Assembly (NCBI GenBank): GCA_002897855.1
Contig: BDTO01000036.1
Coordinates: 1 to 64,000 of the forward strand
Direction of reading: 5' to 3'
Source: a bacterium BMS3Bbin05
GTDB lineage: Bacteria; Nitrospirota; Thermodesulfovibrionia; Thermodesulfovibrionales; BMS3Bbin05
Length of the DNA: 64,000 bases
Part shown: one piece after another, positions 1-10,042 of the stretch
Numbering within the stretch: position 1 is the first letter of the stretch
Layout: every line of letters begins with the position of its first letter
Position numbers and translations under genes: made by a program
The notes under the pieces: generated by a model
What the model was told of the DNA's origin: nothing
Database searches by the model: none
The model's input: only the letters and a program-made list of their open reading frames with translations

Positions 1-334
1 AGACGAAGAGGAATTGAAGAAACAGCTTGCACTGCAAGCACTTAGAGAGATTGAGAGAGAGCGTTCAGACGACTATATGCACCGTGTAGAGGACTTCTTG
101 GTGGGGTATCAGCCCAACAAGAAAAGCCTCAATTGTTATGAGCAAAAACAGGTGCTGGGGCTGCTTTTTAAAAACATCAAAATCGCCCGAAAAGAGATTC
201 TTTCTTTTGAATTTTTTGCCCCCTTTAATTCTCTTTTTTTGGAACAGGAGAAAAACGAAAAATGCCTGAAAAATCAAAGACTTATGAAAAATCTGCGCCC
301 AGAGTCTATATCCGGACTTTTGGATGCCAGATGA
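1..334 (+). CDS. C-terminal fragment of a possible serine site-specific recombinase (5' end outside window)
   Basis: Frame is open from the window start; the end (YEQKQVLGLLFKNIKIARKEILSFEFFAPF) resembles the C-terminal region of large serine recombinases; overlaps the miaB start in another frame. Confidence 0.4.
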   Translation, partial: DEEELKKQLALQALREIERERSDDYMHRVEDFLVGYQPNKKSLNCYEQKQVLGLLFKNIKIARKEILSFEFFAPFNSLFLEQEKNEKCLKNQRLMKNLRPESISGLLDAR

Positions 335-1578
335 ACGTCCATGATTCCGAGAGGATGCTCGGCACTCTCAGGAAGGAAGGACATGTCCCTGTGAATGATC
401 CCGGGGAAGCCGATCTCATTATTTTCAATACCTGCAGCATAAGGCAGAAGGCGGAACAGAAGTTTTACAGTGCACTCGGCAGGACAAAACATCTGAAAAA
501 GAGGAATCCGTCGTTAAAGATAGCCGTGGCCGGCTGTATTGCACAGCAGGAAGGCGAGGGCATGATGAAAAGAGTGCCTTACGTTGACTTTGTGATAGGT
601 CCGCAGAATATCGACAGGGTTTCCGATACCGTTATGCAGGGTTTCGGTATATTTACAGATGAAAACCCTGACCTTGCCCTGGCGGATGATACCGCTGAAA
701 GGGACAATGCGGTTCGCGGCTGGGTAAACATTATGTATGGATGCAATAATTTCTGCTCGTATTGCGTAGTCCCATATACCCGGGGCAGGGAAAAATCAAG
801 ACCGGTAGCCAACATTATCAATGAAATCAGCGAACTTTCAGCGAAGGGTTACAGGGAAGTCACTCTTCTGGGACAAAATGTAAACTCATACAGCGGAGAG
901 GTGTCATTCCCTGATCTTTTAAACAGAATAAGTGCCATAGGCAGGATCGAAAGGATAAGATTTGTTACTTCACATCCCAAAGACCTCGGGGAAAAGCTTG
1001 TTTCAGCAATAAAAAATGTCGGCAAAGTTTGCGAGCATATTCATCTGCCCATGCAGTCCGGATCAACGAAGATATTAAATCTTATGAACAGGAAGTATAC
1101 AATTGATTCTTATATGGATAAAATCCGGATGCTGCGGCATGAAATACCCGGTATCGCAATAACCTCGGATATTATTGTTGGATTTCCCGGTGAAACGGAA
1201 GATGATCATCAGGCTACGTTATCTGCGATCAAAGAGATTGAATTTGACGGGATTTTTGCCTTTAAATATTCTCCCCGTCCCATGACCGGCGCTGCAGGGA
1301 TGCAGGGACATATCGGAGAAGATGTTAAATCGAAGAGACTGGCACAGGTTTTCGAATTACAGGACGTTATTACGCTTAAAAAAAATAAGGCACTGGAAGG
1401 AAGAGAGATGGAGGTGCTTGTTGAAGATGCAGATGAAGGAAATAAATATAGCGGCAGAACCAGAACAAATAAAATTGTGAATTTCAGTTCCGAAAGAGAT
1501 ATAAGTCCCGGGGCGATAATAACTATAAGGATTGAAAAGAGCTTCAGGCATTCCCTGTCCGGCATAATCGTAGAATGA
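262..1578 (+). CDS. miaB: tRNA-2-methylthio-N6-dimethylallyladenosine synthase MiaB
   Basis: FGCQMNVHDSERM, radical SAM motif CNNFCSYCVVPYTRG, C-terminal TRAM-like region. Confidence 0.95.
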   Translation: MPEKSKTYEKSAPRVYIRTFGCQMNVHDSERMLGTLRKEGHVPVNDPGEADLIIFNTCSIRQKAEQKFYSALGRTKHLKKRNPSLKIAVAGCIAQQEGEGMMKRVPYVDFVIGPQNIDRVSDTVMQGFGIFTDENPDLALADDTAERDNAVRGWVNIMYGCNNFCSYCVVPYTRGREKSRPVANIINEISELSAKGYREVTLLGQNVNSYSGEVSFPDLLNRISAIGRIERIRFVTSHPKDLGEKLVSAIKNVGKVCEHIHLPMQSGSTKILNLMNRKYTIDSYMDKIRMLRHEIPGIAITSDIIVGFPGETEDDHQATLSAIKEIEFDGIFAFKYSPRPMTGAAGMQGHIGEDVKSKRLAQVFELQDVITLKKNKALEGREMEVLVEDADEGNKYSGRTRTNKIVNFSSERDISPGAIITIRIEKSFRHSLSGIIVE

Positions 1579-2816
1579 ATTTCTCCATATTAACACTCGG
1601 ATGCAAGGTAAATCAGTCGGAGTCAAATTCCATAGGGTCAGACCTTATTAATTCAGGACATAAATTGATACCATTGTCCCGCTCAACCGATGTATGCATT
1701 ATTAATACATGTACCGTTACTGCAAAAAGTGATTACCAGTCCAGACAGTATATAAGAAGGGCATTAAGCAACGGCTCAAAAGTCCTTGTAACGGGGTGCT
1801 ATTCAGAACTTAACTTGAAGGATATAAAAAAGATATCCCCGGAAATAGAAATAATAAATAATAAGAATAAAATATTCGATATTAAAGAGTTATGTGGTAT
1901 TAGAGAATATAATACATTAGGATATAATACCGGCAGAAGCAGGGCATTTGTAAAGATACAGGATGGATGTGATTTTGGATGTACGTATTGCGCTGTTCGC
2001 CTGGCACGTGGTAAGTCTATAAGCGTAGATAAAGACATCATATCCGATGAAATTAATAGAATATATAATTCAGGGGTGAATGAAGTAGTCCTGACAGGCA
2101 TTCATATAGGATTATATGGCAAAGACCTTGGTCATGATGAAAACCTCAATAATCTTTTGAAATTTCTATTGATTAATACCGGTATACCGAGGATTCGCCT
2201 GAGTTCACTGGAGGTTAACGAGATTGATGATGAATTCCTTGATACCATTGCTGATAATAGAATATGCAGGCATCTGCACATTCCGCTCCAGTCAGGAGAC
2301 GATAACATATTAAAAAGCATGGCAAGGAGGTATACCACCCGTGAATATCATAAAAAGTTGGCAATGATATTCAATAAATATCCTGACATATCAATAGGTT
2401 CTGATATAATAGTTGGATTTCCCGGTGAAGATAAAAAAGAATTTGATAATACCCTGAACTTTGTTAAAGATGAAGATTTTTCATACCTTCACATATTTCC
2501 ATACTCAATGAGAAATCATACGCCTGCTGCAGCATTGCCGGGACATGCCGGTCCAGGGGTTAAACGTGACAGGGTCAATATCCTGAGAGAAATTTCAAAA
2601 GAGAAAAAAAAGTTATATATGAATAAATTTGCCGGAAGAACACTTGATGTAATCATTGAATCTAAAATTGACGACTCATTCTATACCTCCACATCGGGGA
2701 ATTACCTGAAGGTACATGTCAAGGCAACTGATGTTGGACATGGCACGCTGATTTCAGTGAATGTTACGGGACTGTCAGAAGGTTACCTTGCCGGTATCCC
2801 TATAGTATCTTCATAA
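1575..2816 (+). CDS. mtaB: tRNA t6A37 methylthiotransferase MtaB
   Basis: TLGCKVNQSES, CDFGCTYCAVRLARG; 4-nt ATGA overlap with miaB. Confidence 0.9.
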   Translation: MNFSILTLGCKVNQSESNSIGSDLINSGHKLIPLSRSTDVCIINTCTVTAKSDYQSRQYIRRALSNGSKVLVTGCYSELNLKDIKKISPEIEIINNKNKIFDIKELCGIREYNTLGYNTGRSRAFVKIQDGCDFGCTYCAVRLARGKSISVDKDIISDEINRIYNSGVNEVVLTGIHIGLYGKDLGHDENLNNLLKFLLINTGIPRIRLSSLEVNEIDDEFLDTIADNRICRHLHIPLQSGDDNILKSMARRYTTREYHKKLAMIFNKYPDISIGSDIIVGFPGEDKKEFDNTLNFVKDEDFSYLHIFPYSMRNHTPAAALPGHAGPGVKRDRVNILREISKEKKKLYMNKFAGRTLDVIIESKIDDSFYTSTSGNYLKVHVKATDVGHGTLISVNVTGLSEGYLAGIPIVSS

Positions 2817-2918
2817 CATATTGAAATTTTACGAAATATTGATTGCCTATCTTATATGCAGTAATGGTGATATGCTGAATAATTGAGGGGTTTGTGAGGT
2901 ATTTAACAGAATAAGTAA

Positions 2919-2949
2919 CAGTTTGTTAACATATATTGTTAACAGACTG
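2919..2949. repeat. Inverted repeat with 13-bp arms (cagtttgttaaca-tatat-tgttaacagactg) between convergent genes
   Basis: Read directly; one arm mismatch; lies between mtaB and cca 3' ends. Confidence 0.6.
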
Positions 2950-2986
2950 TGTCCGATAAGATATATTATGTTAAATAATTAGAAAG

Positions 2987-4147
2987 TCATAGATTTCTTA
3001 TAAACTCTTCTGCCTGCTTTTTTGTCGTCACCCTTCCATAAAACCTTTCCCTGTTCAATTCATACAGTATCCGGCCAAAACTTTTTCCCCTCAAATTCGT
3101 AAGTTCCATAATTTTATCCGATGACAATAATCTATTGCTATGAATTCGGATGTATCGTTCTGCGGCAGTAAGAATATCCCTTCTTCCTGAAAGACATACG
3201 AGGTCATATATCATATCTTTTGAAGAAAAAAATGTCTCATAAAGATCAAGCCTATCAACATTATTCAAAAAAAAGTCGGCCTTGATAATACGCCTGGAGA
3301 TTTTATTGCTGAGTTTAAGGTTCAGCTTACGAATGTCACATCCGGAAACGATCTGCTCAAGTCTGATCATTCCATTATTTGTCAAATTACCGGAACAGTT
3401 TAATCTCAGGTATTTCCTTATTTTATGAGGTGATTTCTCGATGAATCCATCAATATCATGTAATTTCTCGATATTATGCCTTAATATATTGATATTATTA
3501 GATATTATATAATAAATAACTCCATCTGATAGGCACTGTGTCAAGGCATTAATATAATAATCTCCATTCAATAGTTTAAAGAATTCTAAAGTAATCCTTT
3601 CAGGTGCGATGTCTTTCAGACCGTCTTTATATTTAATTATTGAAGATATTGTATAACAATCGATGTTATACCCCAGTTCGCTCTTCATCCTGTATGCCCT
3701 GAGGCATCTAAGCGGGTCATTGGACATGTTATTTTCAGAGACTGTCCGGATTATGGAATTATTTAAATCTGAAATCCCGTTATAATAATCAATAAGCCCG
3801 CTTTCTGGATTAAAGGCAATGGAGTTGATAGTGAAATCCCTGCGGCCGAGATCGGTCGGAATGTTTTTTTCTATTTTGGAAAAATCAAGCGTGGTGCCAT
3901 CTTTCAGGGCAAGCCGGACAGTTGAATCTTCTTTAAATCTAACGATCCTGCCTCCTATGGATTCCGATAGCTCTTTTGCTGTAATTTGTGGCTTGTTTTT
4001 TACGATGTAATCCCTGTCTTTTGATTTTTTCCCGGCATACAAATCCCGTATGAAACCACCGACAAGGTATACATCTTTAAAGCGATTAAATATAAAACGG
4101 TTATACCTGTCAGCCTTCAATTTTCTTATAATATGTTTTTTATTCAC
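2987..4147 (-). CDS. CCA tRNA nucleotidyltransferase / poly(A) polymerase family protein
   Basis: VYLVGGFIRDLYAGKKSKDRDYIV, GRRDFTINSIAFNP, NDPLRCLRAYRM motifs; GTG start. Confidence 0.85.
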   Translation of the reverse strand: MNKKHIIRKLKADRYNRFIFNRFKDVYLVGGFIRDLYAGKKSKDRDYIVKNKPQITAKELSESIGGRIVRFKEDSTVRLALKDGTTLDFSKIEKNIPTDLGRRDFTINSIAFNPESGLIDYYNGISDLNNSIIRTVSENNMSNDPLRCLRAYRMKSELGYNIDCYTISSIIKYKDGLKDIAPERITLEFFKLLNGDYYINALTQCLSDGVIYYIISNNINILRHNIEKLHDIDGFIEKSPHKIRKYLRLNCSGNLTNNGMIRLEQIVSGCDIRKLNLKLSNKISRRIIKADFFLNNVDRLDLYETFFSSKDMIYDLVCLSGRRDILTAAERYIRIHSNRLLSSDKIMELTNLRGKSFGRILYELNRERFYGRVTTKKQAEEFIRNL

Positions 4148-4155
4148 TTCATAAT

Positions 4156-4161
4156 ATTATA
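4156..4161 (-). promoter_or_regulatory. Perfect TATAAT -10 hexamer 8 nt upstream of the cca GTG start
   Basis: Minus strand: TATAATattatgaaGTG; weak -35 TGAAGA at 17-nt spacing. Confidence 0.5.
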
Positions 4162-4211
4162 CTTTTTTGTTGATATGTTCTTCATTATGGAATAATAACT
4201 TCTGATTTTGA

Positions 4212-4348
4212 TCTGTGTATAAATTGCCGTTTTTTATTTTTGTCATGCCCGAAGTCTGTAATCCGGCATTCAGAACTTATTGAAAGGAATAGATTCCGGC
4301 TTAAGGACTGCCGGAATGACAGATAGAGAGACTTACTTTATACACAGA
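4212..4348 (+). repeat. Structured palindromic repeat family 1, copy 1
   Basis: Termini tctgtgtataaa ... tttatacacaga; internal hairpins; same family as 59501-59946 and 63839-63990. Confidence 0.85.
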
Positions 4349-4432
4349 CCCTGAATAAGGACGGGGCTATCCCGTTCAGGGAGAGAATTCACGACTTTTT
4401 GCGACGCCATTAATTATGTTATTATTTATGCT

Positions 4433-5503
4433 ATGAATGACACAAAATTTATGAAGAGAGCAATTGTACTGGCAAGGAAGGCAGAAGGATTTACCAGTCC
4501 AAACCCTATGGTGGGCGCTGTTCTTGTAAAAAACAATAAAATTATCGCTGAAGGTTACCATGAAAAGGCCGGATTGCCTCATGCCGAGGCAATTGCCATA
4601 ATGAAGGCCGGGGATAAAGCAGGGGGTTCGACGTTATATGTAAATCTTGAACCTTGTTGCCACAGGGATAAAAGGACACCGCCATGTACTGATGCCATTA
4701 TATCTTCGGGTATAAAGAAGGTTGTGGTATCCATGAGAGACCCCAATCCAAAGGTATCAGGCAAAGGAATACTTAAATTAAAAAGAAACGGGATAGAAAC
4801 CGAAGTAGGGATTCTTGAGAATGAATCCGCCAAACTGAACAGGTTTTATACTAAATATATGAAAACCGGGCGACCCTACGTAATACTTAAGACCGCCATG
4901 ACGCTTGACGGTAAAATTGCTACTCCCGAGGGTGAGTCAAAATGGATTACGTCTGAAAGATCGAGAAGATATGTACATAAATTAAGGGGTCATGTTGATG
5001 CCGTCCTGAGTGCGATTGGGACGGTCAAGGCGGACAATCCATTATTCACCTCAAGGATCAAAGGGACCAATGACCCAACGAGGGTGATCATCGATCCCGA
5101 ACTTGTGGTTCCCGAAGGATATAATATATTGAACTGCCCGCCACGAACTGTTATGGTTACGAAAAAACGAAATAGGAGAGCAAGAGAATTAAGTAATAGA
5201 GGTATAGTAATAATTAACTACTCAGGCAGGCTTGATCTTAACGAACTAATGGAGAAGCTTGGCGCAATGGAGATCACTTCCTTATTGATAGAGGGAGGGG
5301 CTTCGCTTGCTTCCCATGCATTTGAGGACGGAGTTGTCGATAGAATCATGTACTTTATTGCTCCAAAGATTATCGGAGGCCGAAAATCATATCCTGCAGT
5401 AGGCGGTGATAAACACAGGAGAATTGAAGATGCGATTAAAGTGAAGGATATTTCGATCAGGCGCTTCGGCGAAGACATCTTAATCGAAGGGGAATTAAGA
5501 TGA
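4433..5503 (+). CDS. ribD: Bifunctional diaminohydroxyphosphoribosylaminopyrimidine deaminase/reductase RibD
   Basis: HAEAIAI...NLEPCCHRDKRTPPCTDAI deaminase motif; reductase domain LKTAMTLDGKIATPEGESKWIT. Confidence 0.95.
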   Translation: MNDTKFMKRAIVLARKAEGFTSPNPMVGAVLVKNNKIIAEGYHEKAGLPHAEAIAIMKAGDKAGGSTLYVNLEPCCHRDKRTPPCTDAIISSGIKKVVVSMRDPNPKVSGKGILKLKRNGIETEVGILENESAKLNRFYTKYMKTGRPYVILKTAMTLDGKIATPEGESKWITSERSRRYVHKLRGHVDAVLSAIGTVKADNPLFTSRIKGTNDPTRVIIDPELVVPEGYNILNCPPRTVMVTKKRNRRARELSNRGIVIINYSGRLDLNELMEKLGAMEITSLLIEGGASLASHAFEDGVVDRIMYFIAPKIIGGRKSYPAVGGDKHRRIEDAIKVKDISIRRFGEDILIEGELR

Positions 5504-6832
5504 TTTTTCGGGACAGGGCAGTATTATCCTGAAAACCGTACCATCCGGTTTGCTGTCAAAAGAGATATCTCCTCCGTGTGCAATGACTATCTTGTGAACT
5601 ATGGCCAAACCCAGGCCCGTTCCTTTCTCTTTCGTAGTATAGAACGGCAGAAAGACTTTGTCTTTGATCTTCCCGGAAATACCGTGACCGGAGTCGGCAA
5701 TTTTAATAATTACCGATGAAGCGGACTTGCCTATATCTATTGAAAGCTTCCCCCTATCCTTCATGGCTTCAATAGCGTTCTGTATCAGGTTGGTAAAGAC
5801 CTGTCTCAGGAGGGTCTCATCTCCTTCTATCAGACATCTGTCAAAAGAAAGACTTAAATTTATTTTACTATCTTCGGATATTGCAGTTCTTGCCAGTTCT
5901 TCAACCATGGAAGAAATATCGAAAACAGTCCTGTTTACGTTGAGGGGATGTGCAAAAGACATAAAATCCGTTATTATCCTGTCCATCATGCCGATTTCCC
6001 TGTTTATTGCATCAATATTTCCCGCGAGTTCCTCAGGTGCCTTTTTTGAGAGTATCCTGGTATGTCCGGCAATGACACCCATCGGATTTCTTAATTCGTG
6101 GGCAATACCTGCTGACATTTCGCCAAGACTGCTCAGATTTTCCCTGAGCCTTATCTGTGACTCCAGGGCTTTCAGATCCGTCAGGTCGGTAAATATGATA
6201 ATTTTACCTATGGGCGATCCTGATTTATCCTTTAATGGAGAGATATTCAGGCCAAGCCAGAGACGTTTGTGCCTGGGCGATTCATAGACCACCTCTTCCC
6301 TCGCCAGTCGATCATTCCTGAGTATCATATCCGAGATATGATCGTGGAAAATATCGTTATAAGGTTTACCGATGCATTGATCTGCCTTGATAGCCAGTAT
6401 CCTCTCTGCCGCAGTATTCACACTCGTAACCCTTAAATCGTTATCGAAGCTTATAACTCCGCTTGGAACACTCTGCAGAATGTTTTCGTTATAGTTTTCT
6501 ACATGTTCCGCTCTCTCTTCAGCACATCTCTTGAGTTCATGTAATTCATTCTCCTTTTCTTTTAACTTGCGGACGAGATCATGAAAGGTGTTGACCATGA
6601 AGTCCATCCGGGTATTCTTCTCAGCGCCTTTTTCTTTTCCGGTCCTGTATGTTTTAAAAATAAGACGCATAATATAGAGAAATACAAAAATTATTAGAAT
6701 AATCGTTAGAATAAAGATAATGTCGATCCTGTTATTCAATAGGGGAAAACCATGTCCCTCTGCACTTAAGACAGAATGTACAGAGAGAAGTGTCGAGGAT
6801 AATAATGAGAGCAGAATTATTTTATATTTCAT
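5495..6832 (-). CDS. Membrane-anchored PAS sensor histidine kinase
   Basis: TM segment, PAS domain, HisKA AHELRNPMGVIAGH, HATPase GTGLGLAIVHKI. Confidence 0.85.
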   Translation of the reverse strand: MKYKIILLSLLSSTLLSVHSVLSAEGHGFPLLNNRIDIIFILTIILIIFVFLYIMRLIFKTYRTGKEKGAEKNTRMDFMVNTFHDLVRKLKEKENELHELKRCAEERAEHVENYNENILQSVPSGVISFDNDLRVTSVNTAAERILAIKADQCIGKPYNDIFHDHISDMILRNDRLAREEVVYESPRHKRLWLGLNISPLKDKSGSPIGKIIIFTDLTDLKALESQIRLRENLSSLGEMSAGIAHELRNPMGVIAGHTRILSKKAPEELAGNIDAINREIGMMDRIITDFMSFAHPLNVNRTVFDISSMVEELARTAISEDSKINLSLSFDRCLIEGDETLLRQVFTNLIQNAIEAMKDRGKLSIDIGKSASSVIIKIADSGHGISGKIKDKVFLPFYTTKEKGTGLGLAIVHKIVIAHGGDISFDSKPDGTVFRIILPCPEKSS

Positions 6833-6860
6833 TTCTTTAACCCGTTCACCAAAATCCGGT

Positions 6861-7631
6861 TTATGGAATATTAAGGTAAATATTAATCAACTCCCGTCCG
6901 AAAAAAAGCGACAGCAATGAACCAAAAGCGAGGAATGGGCCAAAGGGGATCTTGGTTTTTCTTCCCTTTCCCTTAAAGATCATAAGAAAGATACCAATCA
7001 GGGCGCCTGTAAGACTTGCAGAAAAGGTCGTCATTAATACGCCCTTCCACCCGAGGAATGATCCAACCATACCCATCATCTTGATGTCGCCACCGCCCAT
7101 TCCCCCGCGACTCAGAACAGCTATCAGGTAGAAGATGCCGCCTCCACATAACATACCCGTCAAACTGTTTATTATACCGATACTCTTACCCCTGGAATAT
7201 GGATCTATGAGAACAACGAAACTGAATATGAGACCGGCAAATATCCCCGGCAGTGTAATGGAGTCGGGGATGATCTGGAAATCAAGGTCAATGAATGTAA
7301 TCACGATCATTGCAGAAACAAATGCCATGTAAACAAAGGAATAAACATGGATACCGAATCTCCAGAGTACTGCGACATAAAGCATGGCATTGAGAAATTC
7401 TACAAACGGGTAACGGATTGAAATGGCACCCTTGCATTCCCTGCATCTGCCGAAAAGTATGATGTAACTCAGTATTGGTATGTTGTCAAGTACATTAATG
7501 GGAGAATTGCATTTTGGGCACCTCGAAGAAGGAAAGACAATCGATTTCTTGCGCGGAACCCTGTAAATACAGACATTCAGAAATGATCCGATTACAGAAC
7601 CGAAAATAAATGTGATTAGGTATTCGGGCAC
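6861..7631 (-). CDS. Prepilin peptidase (A24 family)
   Basis: GSVIGSFLNVCIYRVP, two CxxC pairs, GGGDIKMMG motif. Confidence 0.9.
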   Translation of the reverse strand: MPEYLITFIFGSVIGSFLNVCIYRVPRKKSIVFPSSRCPKCNSPINVLDNIPILSYIILFGRCRECKGAISIRYPFVEFLNAMLYVAVLWRFGIHVYSFVYMAFVSAMIVITFIDLDFQIIPDSITLPGIFAGLIFSFVVLIDPYSRGKSIGIINSLTGMLCGGGIFYLIAVLSRGGMGGGDIKMMGMVGSFLGWKGVLMTTFSASLTGALIGIFLMIFKGKGRKTKIPFGPFLAFGSLLSLFFGRELINIYLNIP

Positions 7632-7946
7632 TTAAACCTCCAGGGCGCTTATCTCTTCGGCTTCTTTTCTGAGCCGGGATATTTCCTCTTCAAGCTGATC
7701 AAGCCTCTTTAACAAATCACGAATCGCCCCGTCTTCATATACATTTATCCCCTGCTTATTTTTCAGATCATAAATCCTTTCGCCTATTGAGGTAAGCAGC
7801 TTCCTTCGTTCCGATTCATATTTCTCACTTCTTCCCATGAGTTTGATCACGGCAATTTCGATTTTTATTCTTTCTGCGATGAGATAAGAATACCACTTTA
7901 TCTTCTTGATTCCTGTTTTAATAGCCGAGTTAATTCTTTCCAGCAT
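7632..7946 (-). CDS. Coiled-coil protein of unknown function (similar to the 52642 ORF)
   Basis: IGERIYDLKNKQ...IRDLLKRLDQLEEEISRLRKE. Confidence 0.75.
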   Translation of the reverse strand: MLERINSAIKTGIKKIKWYSYLIAERIKIEIAVIKLMGRSEKYESERRKLLTSIGERIYDLKNKQGINVYEDGAIRDLLKRLDQLEEEISRLRKEAEEISALEV

Positions 7947-7958
7947 TGCTTCCTCCTC

Positions 7959-10034
7959 TTAAACGGTTTTATAGAATTCCACCCTGCCTTTCCACATACT
8001 ATTTACCCTGCTTCTCAATCCTGGGCACTTTTCAAGAAGAGGGTCCCTGTCCAGTAATGCCGAAGCTTCTTTCTTTGCAATCTCGAGTATGTGAGAGTCC
8101 CGAATAATATCTGCAACCCTGAGTTCCGGAAATCCGGACTGGGCTGTTCCGAAGAAATCGCCGGGCCCTCTTATCATAAGATCTTCTTCAGCAATCCTGA
8201 ACCCATCGGATATCTTTTCCATTGCCATAAGGCGTTTTTCGGCGACTTCAGCGATATTGCCGTAAACAAGCAATACGCAAAAGGACTTTCTTTTGCCGCG
8301 CCCCACCCTGCCCCTCAACTGGTGCAACTGGGACAGGCCAAAACGTTCGGCATGTACTATTATCATAACATTTGCATTCGGTACATCAACACCTACCTCT
8401 ATTACAGTCGTACTGACGAGGATATCTATTTTCCCGGAATTGAAGTCATCCATTACTTCCTGTCTGTTTTCGGGTTTCATTTTTCCATGTACAAGGCCTA
8501 TCCTGAATTCAGGGAGCTGCTGCTTTAATGCCTTGCACCCCAATTCGGCGGAATGGAGGGCATCGTTTCCGTCTTCTTCTATGAGAGGGTATACCACATA
8601 TACCTGTCCGCCGGACATTACCTCCCTTTTTATTAAATCATAAAGCTTCTGTTTTTCGGATTCAGTAATGACATGCGTTTCAACCGGTGTTCTCCCTGGT
8701 GGCAACTCGTTTATCCGCGAATGATCCAGATCGCCATAGAGTGTCATTGCAAGCGTCCTCGGAATGGGGGTTGCCGTCATTACAAGGACGTCAGGATTTC
8801 TGCCTTTTTTCCGCAACAAAGCTCTTTGCCTGACCCCGAATCTGTGCTGTTCGTCAATTACAACAAGACCGAGCCTGTCGAAAGCAACCCCCTCCTGTAT
8901 GAGTGCATGTGTACCTATCAGTATGTCCGGAGAGCCGTTTCCCTCTTTGGTCCTGGAAGTCACAAGCATACAATTTACATTTATATCTTTAAGTAAACAG
9001 GTTATATTGAAATAGTGTTGCTGTGCCAGTATTTCCGTGGGTACCATCAGTACAGCCTGATATCCGCATTCCACAGCTTTAAGCATCGCCAAAACAGCTA
9101 CTACTGTCTTGCCGCTTCCGACATCTCCCTGAAGTAATCTGTTCATCGGCCCGGAATCTTCCATGTCATTGAATATATCGCTCATAACCTTCTGCTGAGA
9201 AGCAGTTAATTTAAATGGCAGGGAATCGATAAGATTTGTTGTTAATGAAGGCCTTGAGACAAAACTGATCCCTCTCCGTTCAGATATACTTCTCTTAATC
9301 CCGGCAACTCCAAGCTGAAAAATAAACAGCTCATCAAATGCAAGACGCCTGTGAAATTCACTCCTGCCCGAGTTTAAGGATTCGATACCGGCCCCTTCTG
9401 TTTCCGGGAAATGTGCGTTCATTACGGCTTTGTCAAGCCTTACCAATGCATTTCTCTCAAGGATATCATCGGGCATAAATTCATGAATTATTGATAAAGA
9501 CTCGTGAAGAACGGCATACATAATCGTCCGAAGAGTTTTCTGCCCAAGCCCCGAGGTCGTCCTGTAGAACGGGACTATTCTGGTTGTATGAATGAAAGAA
9601 TCGGCGTTATCGGTAATAAACTCATATTCGGGACTCTCCATCTCATAACCGACGCCATGGTATTTGTTTATCTTTACAATCCCGTTAAGAAAAAGCTCCT
9701 GCCCTCTCTTAAATATCTTTTTCATGAATGGCTGATTGAACCACTTTGCCTTTACTATGCCGGTACCATCGGTCAGGGTCAACTCGAATATGCTGAATTT
9801 CCTGTTGCGGACATTGATAAGCTCCAGTGAAGCGATCCTGCCTCTTACGCTAACACGCTGGTTGACGGCAAGGCGACTGATATTTTTGATGGAACTTCGA
9901 TCTTCATACCGGTAGGGCAGGTAATACAATGAATCTTCAACTGATGTAATACCCAGTTTTTTAAGCAGTTTTGCCCTCTGAGGCCCGACCCCTTTTAAAT
10001 ACTGCACCGAGTCGCTTAAAGAGCCGATAGGCAT
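7959..10034 (-). CDS. recG: ATP-dependent DNA helicase RecG
   Basis: GDVGSGKTVVA, DEQHRFGVRQR, TATPIPRTLA, QLRGRVGRG. Confidence 0.95.
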   Translation of the reverse strand: MPIGSLSDSVQYLKGVGPQRAKLLKKLGITSVEDSLYYLPYRYEDRSSIKNISRLAVNQRVSVRGRIASLELINVRNRKFSIFELTLTDGTGIVKAKWFNQPFMKKIFKRGQELFLNGIVKINKYHGVGYEMESPEYEFITDNADSFIHTTRIVPFYRTTSGLGQKTLRTIMYAVLHESLSIIHEFMPDDILERNALVRLDKAVMNAHFPETEGAGIESLNSGRSEFHRRLAFDELFIFQLGVAGIKRSISERRGISFVSRPSLTTNLIDSLPFKLTASQQKVMSDIFNDMEDSGPMNRLLQGDVGSGKTVVAVLAMLKAVECGYQAVLMVPTEILAQQHYFNITCLLKDINVNCMLVTSRTKEGNGSPDILIGTHALIQEGVAFDRLGLVVIDEQHRFGVRQRALLRKKGRNPDVLVMTATPIPRTLAMTLYGDLDHSRINELPPGRTPVETHVITESEKQKLYDLIKREVMSGGQVYVVYPLIEEDGNDALHSAELGCKALKQQLPEFRIGLVHGKMKPENRQEVMDDFNSGKIDILVSTTVIEVGVDVPNANVMIIVHAERFGLSQLHQLRGRVGRGKRKSFCVLLVYGNIAEVAEKRLMAMEKISDGFRIAEEDLMIRGPGDFFGTAQSGFPELRVADIIRDSHILEIAKKEASALLDRDPLLEKCPGLRSRVNSMWKGRVEFYKTV

Positions 10035-10042
10035 ATGCTGAA

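Noticed and set aside
4350-4432. FMN riboswitch upstream of ribD
   Set aside because: Interval is too short and lacks the conserved RFN-element sequence
5495-6832. Two-component pair with a neighbouring regulator
   Set aside because: The histidine kinase is an orphan; no response regulator adjacent
8091-8996. Several plus-strand ORFs of 107-145 aa
   Set aside because: Antisense to the well-supported recG gene, no recognisable domains
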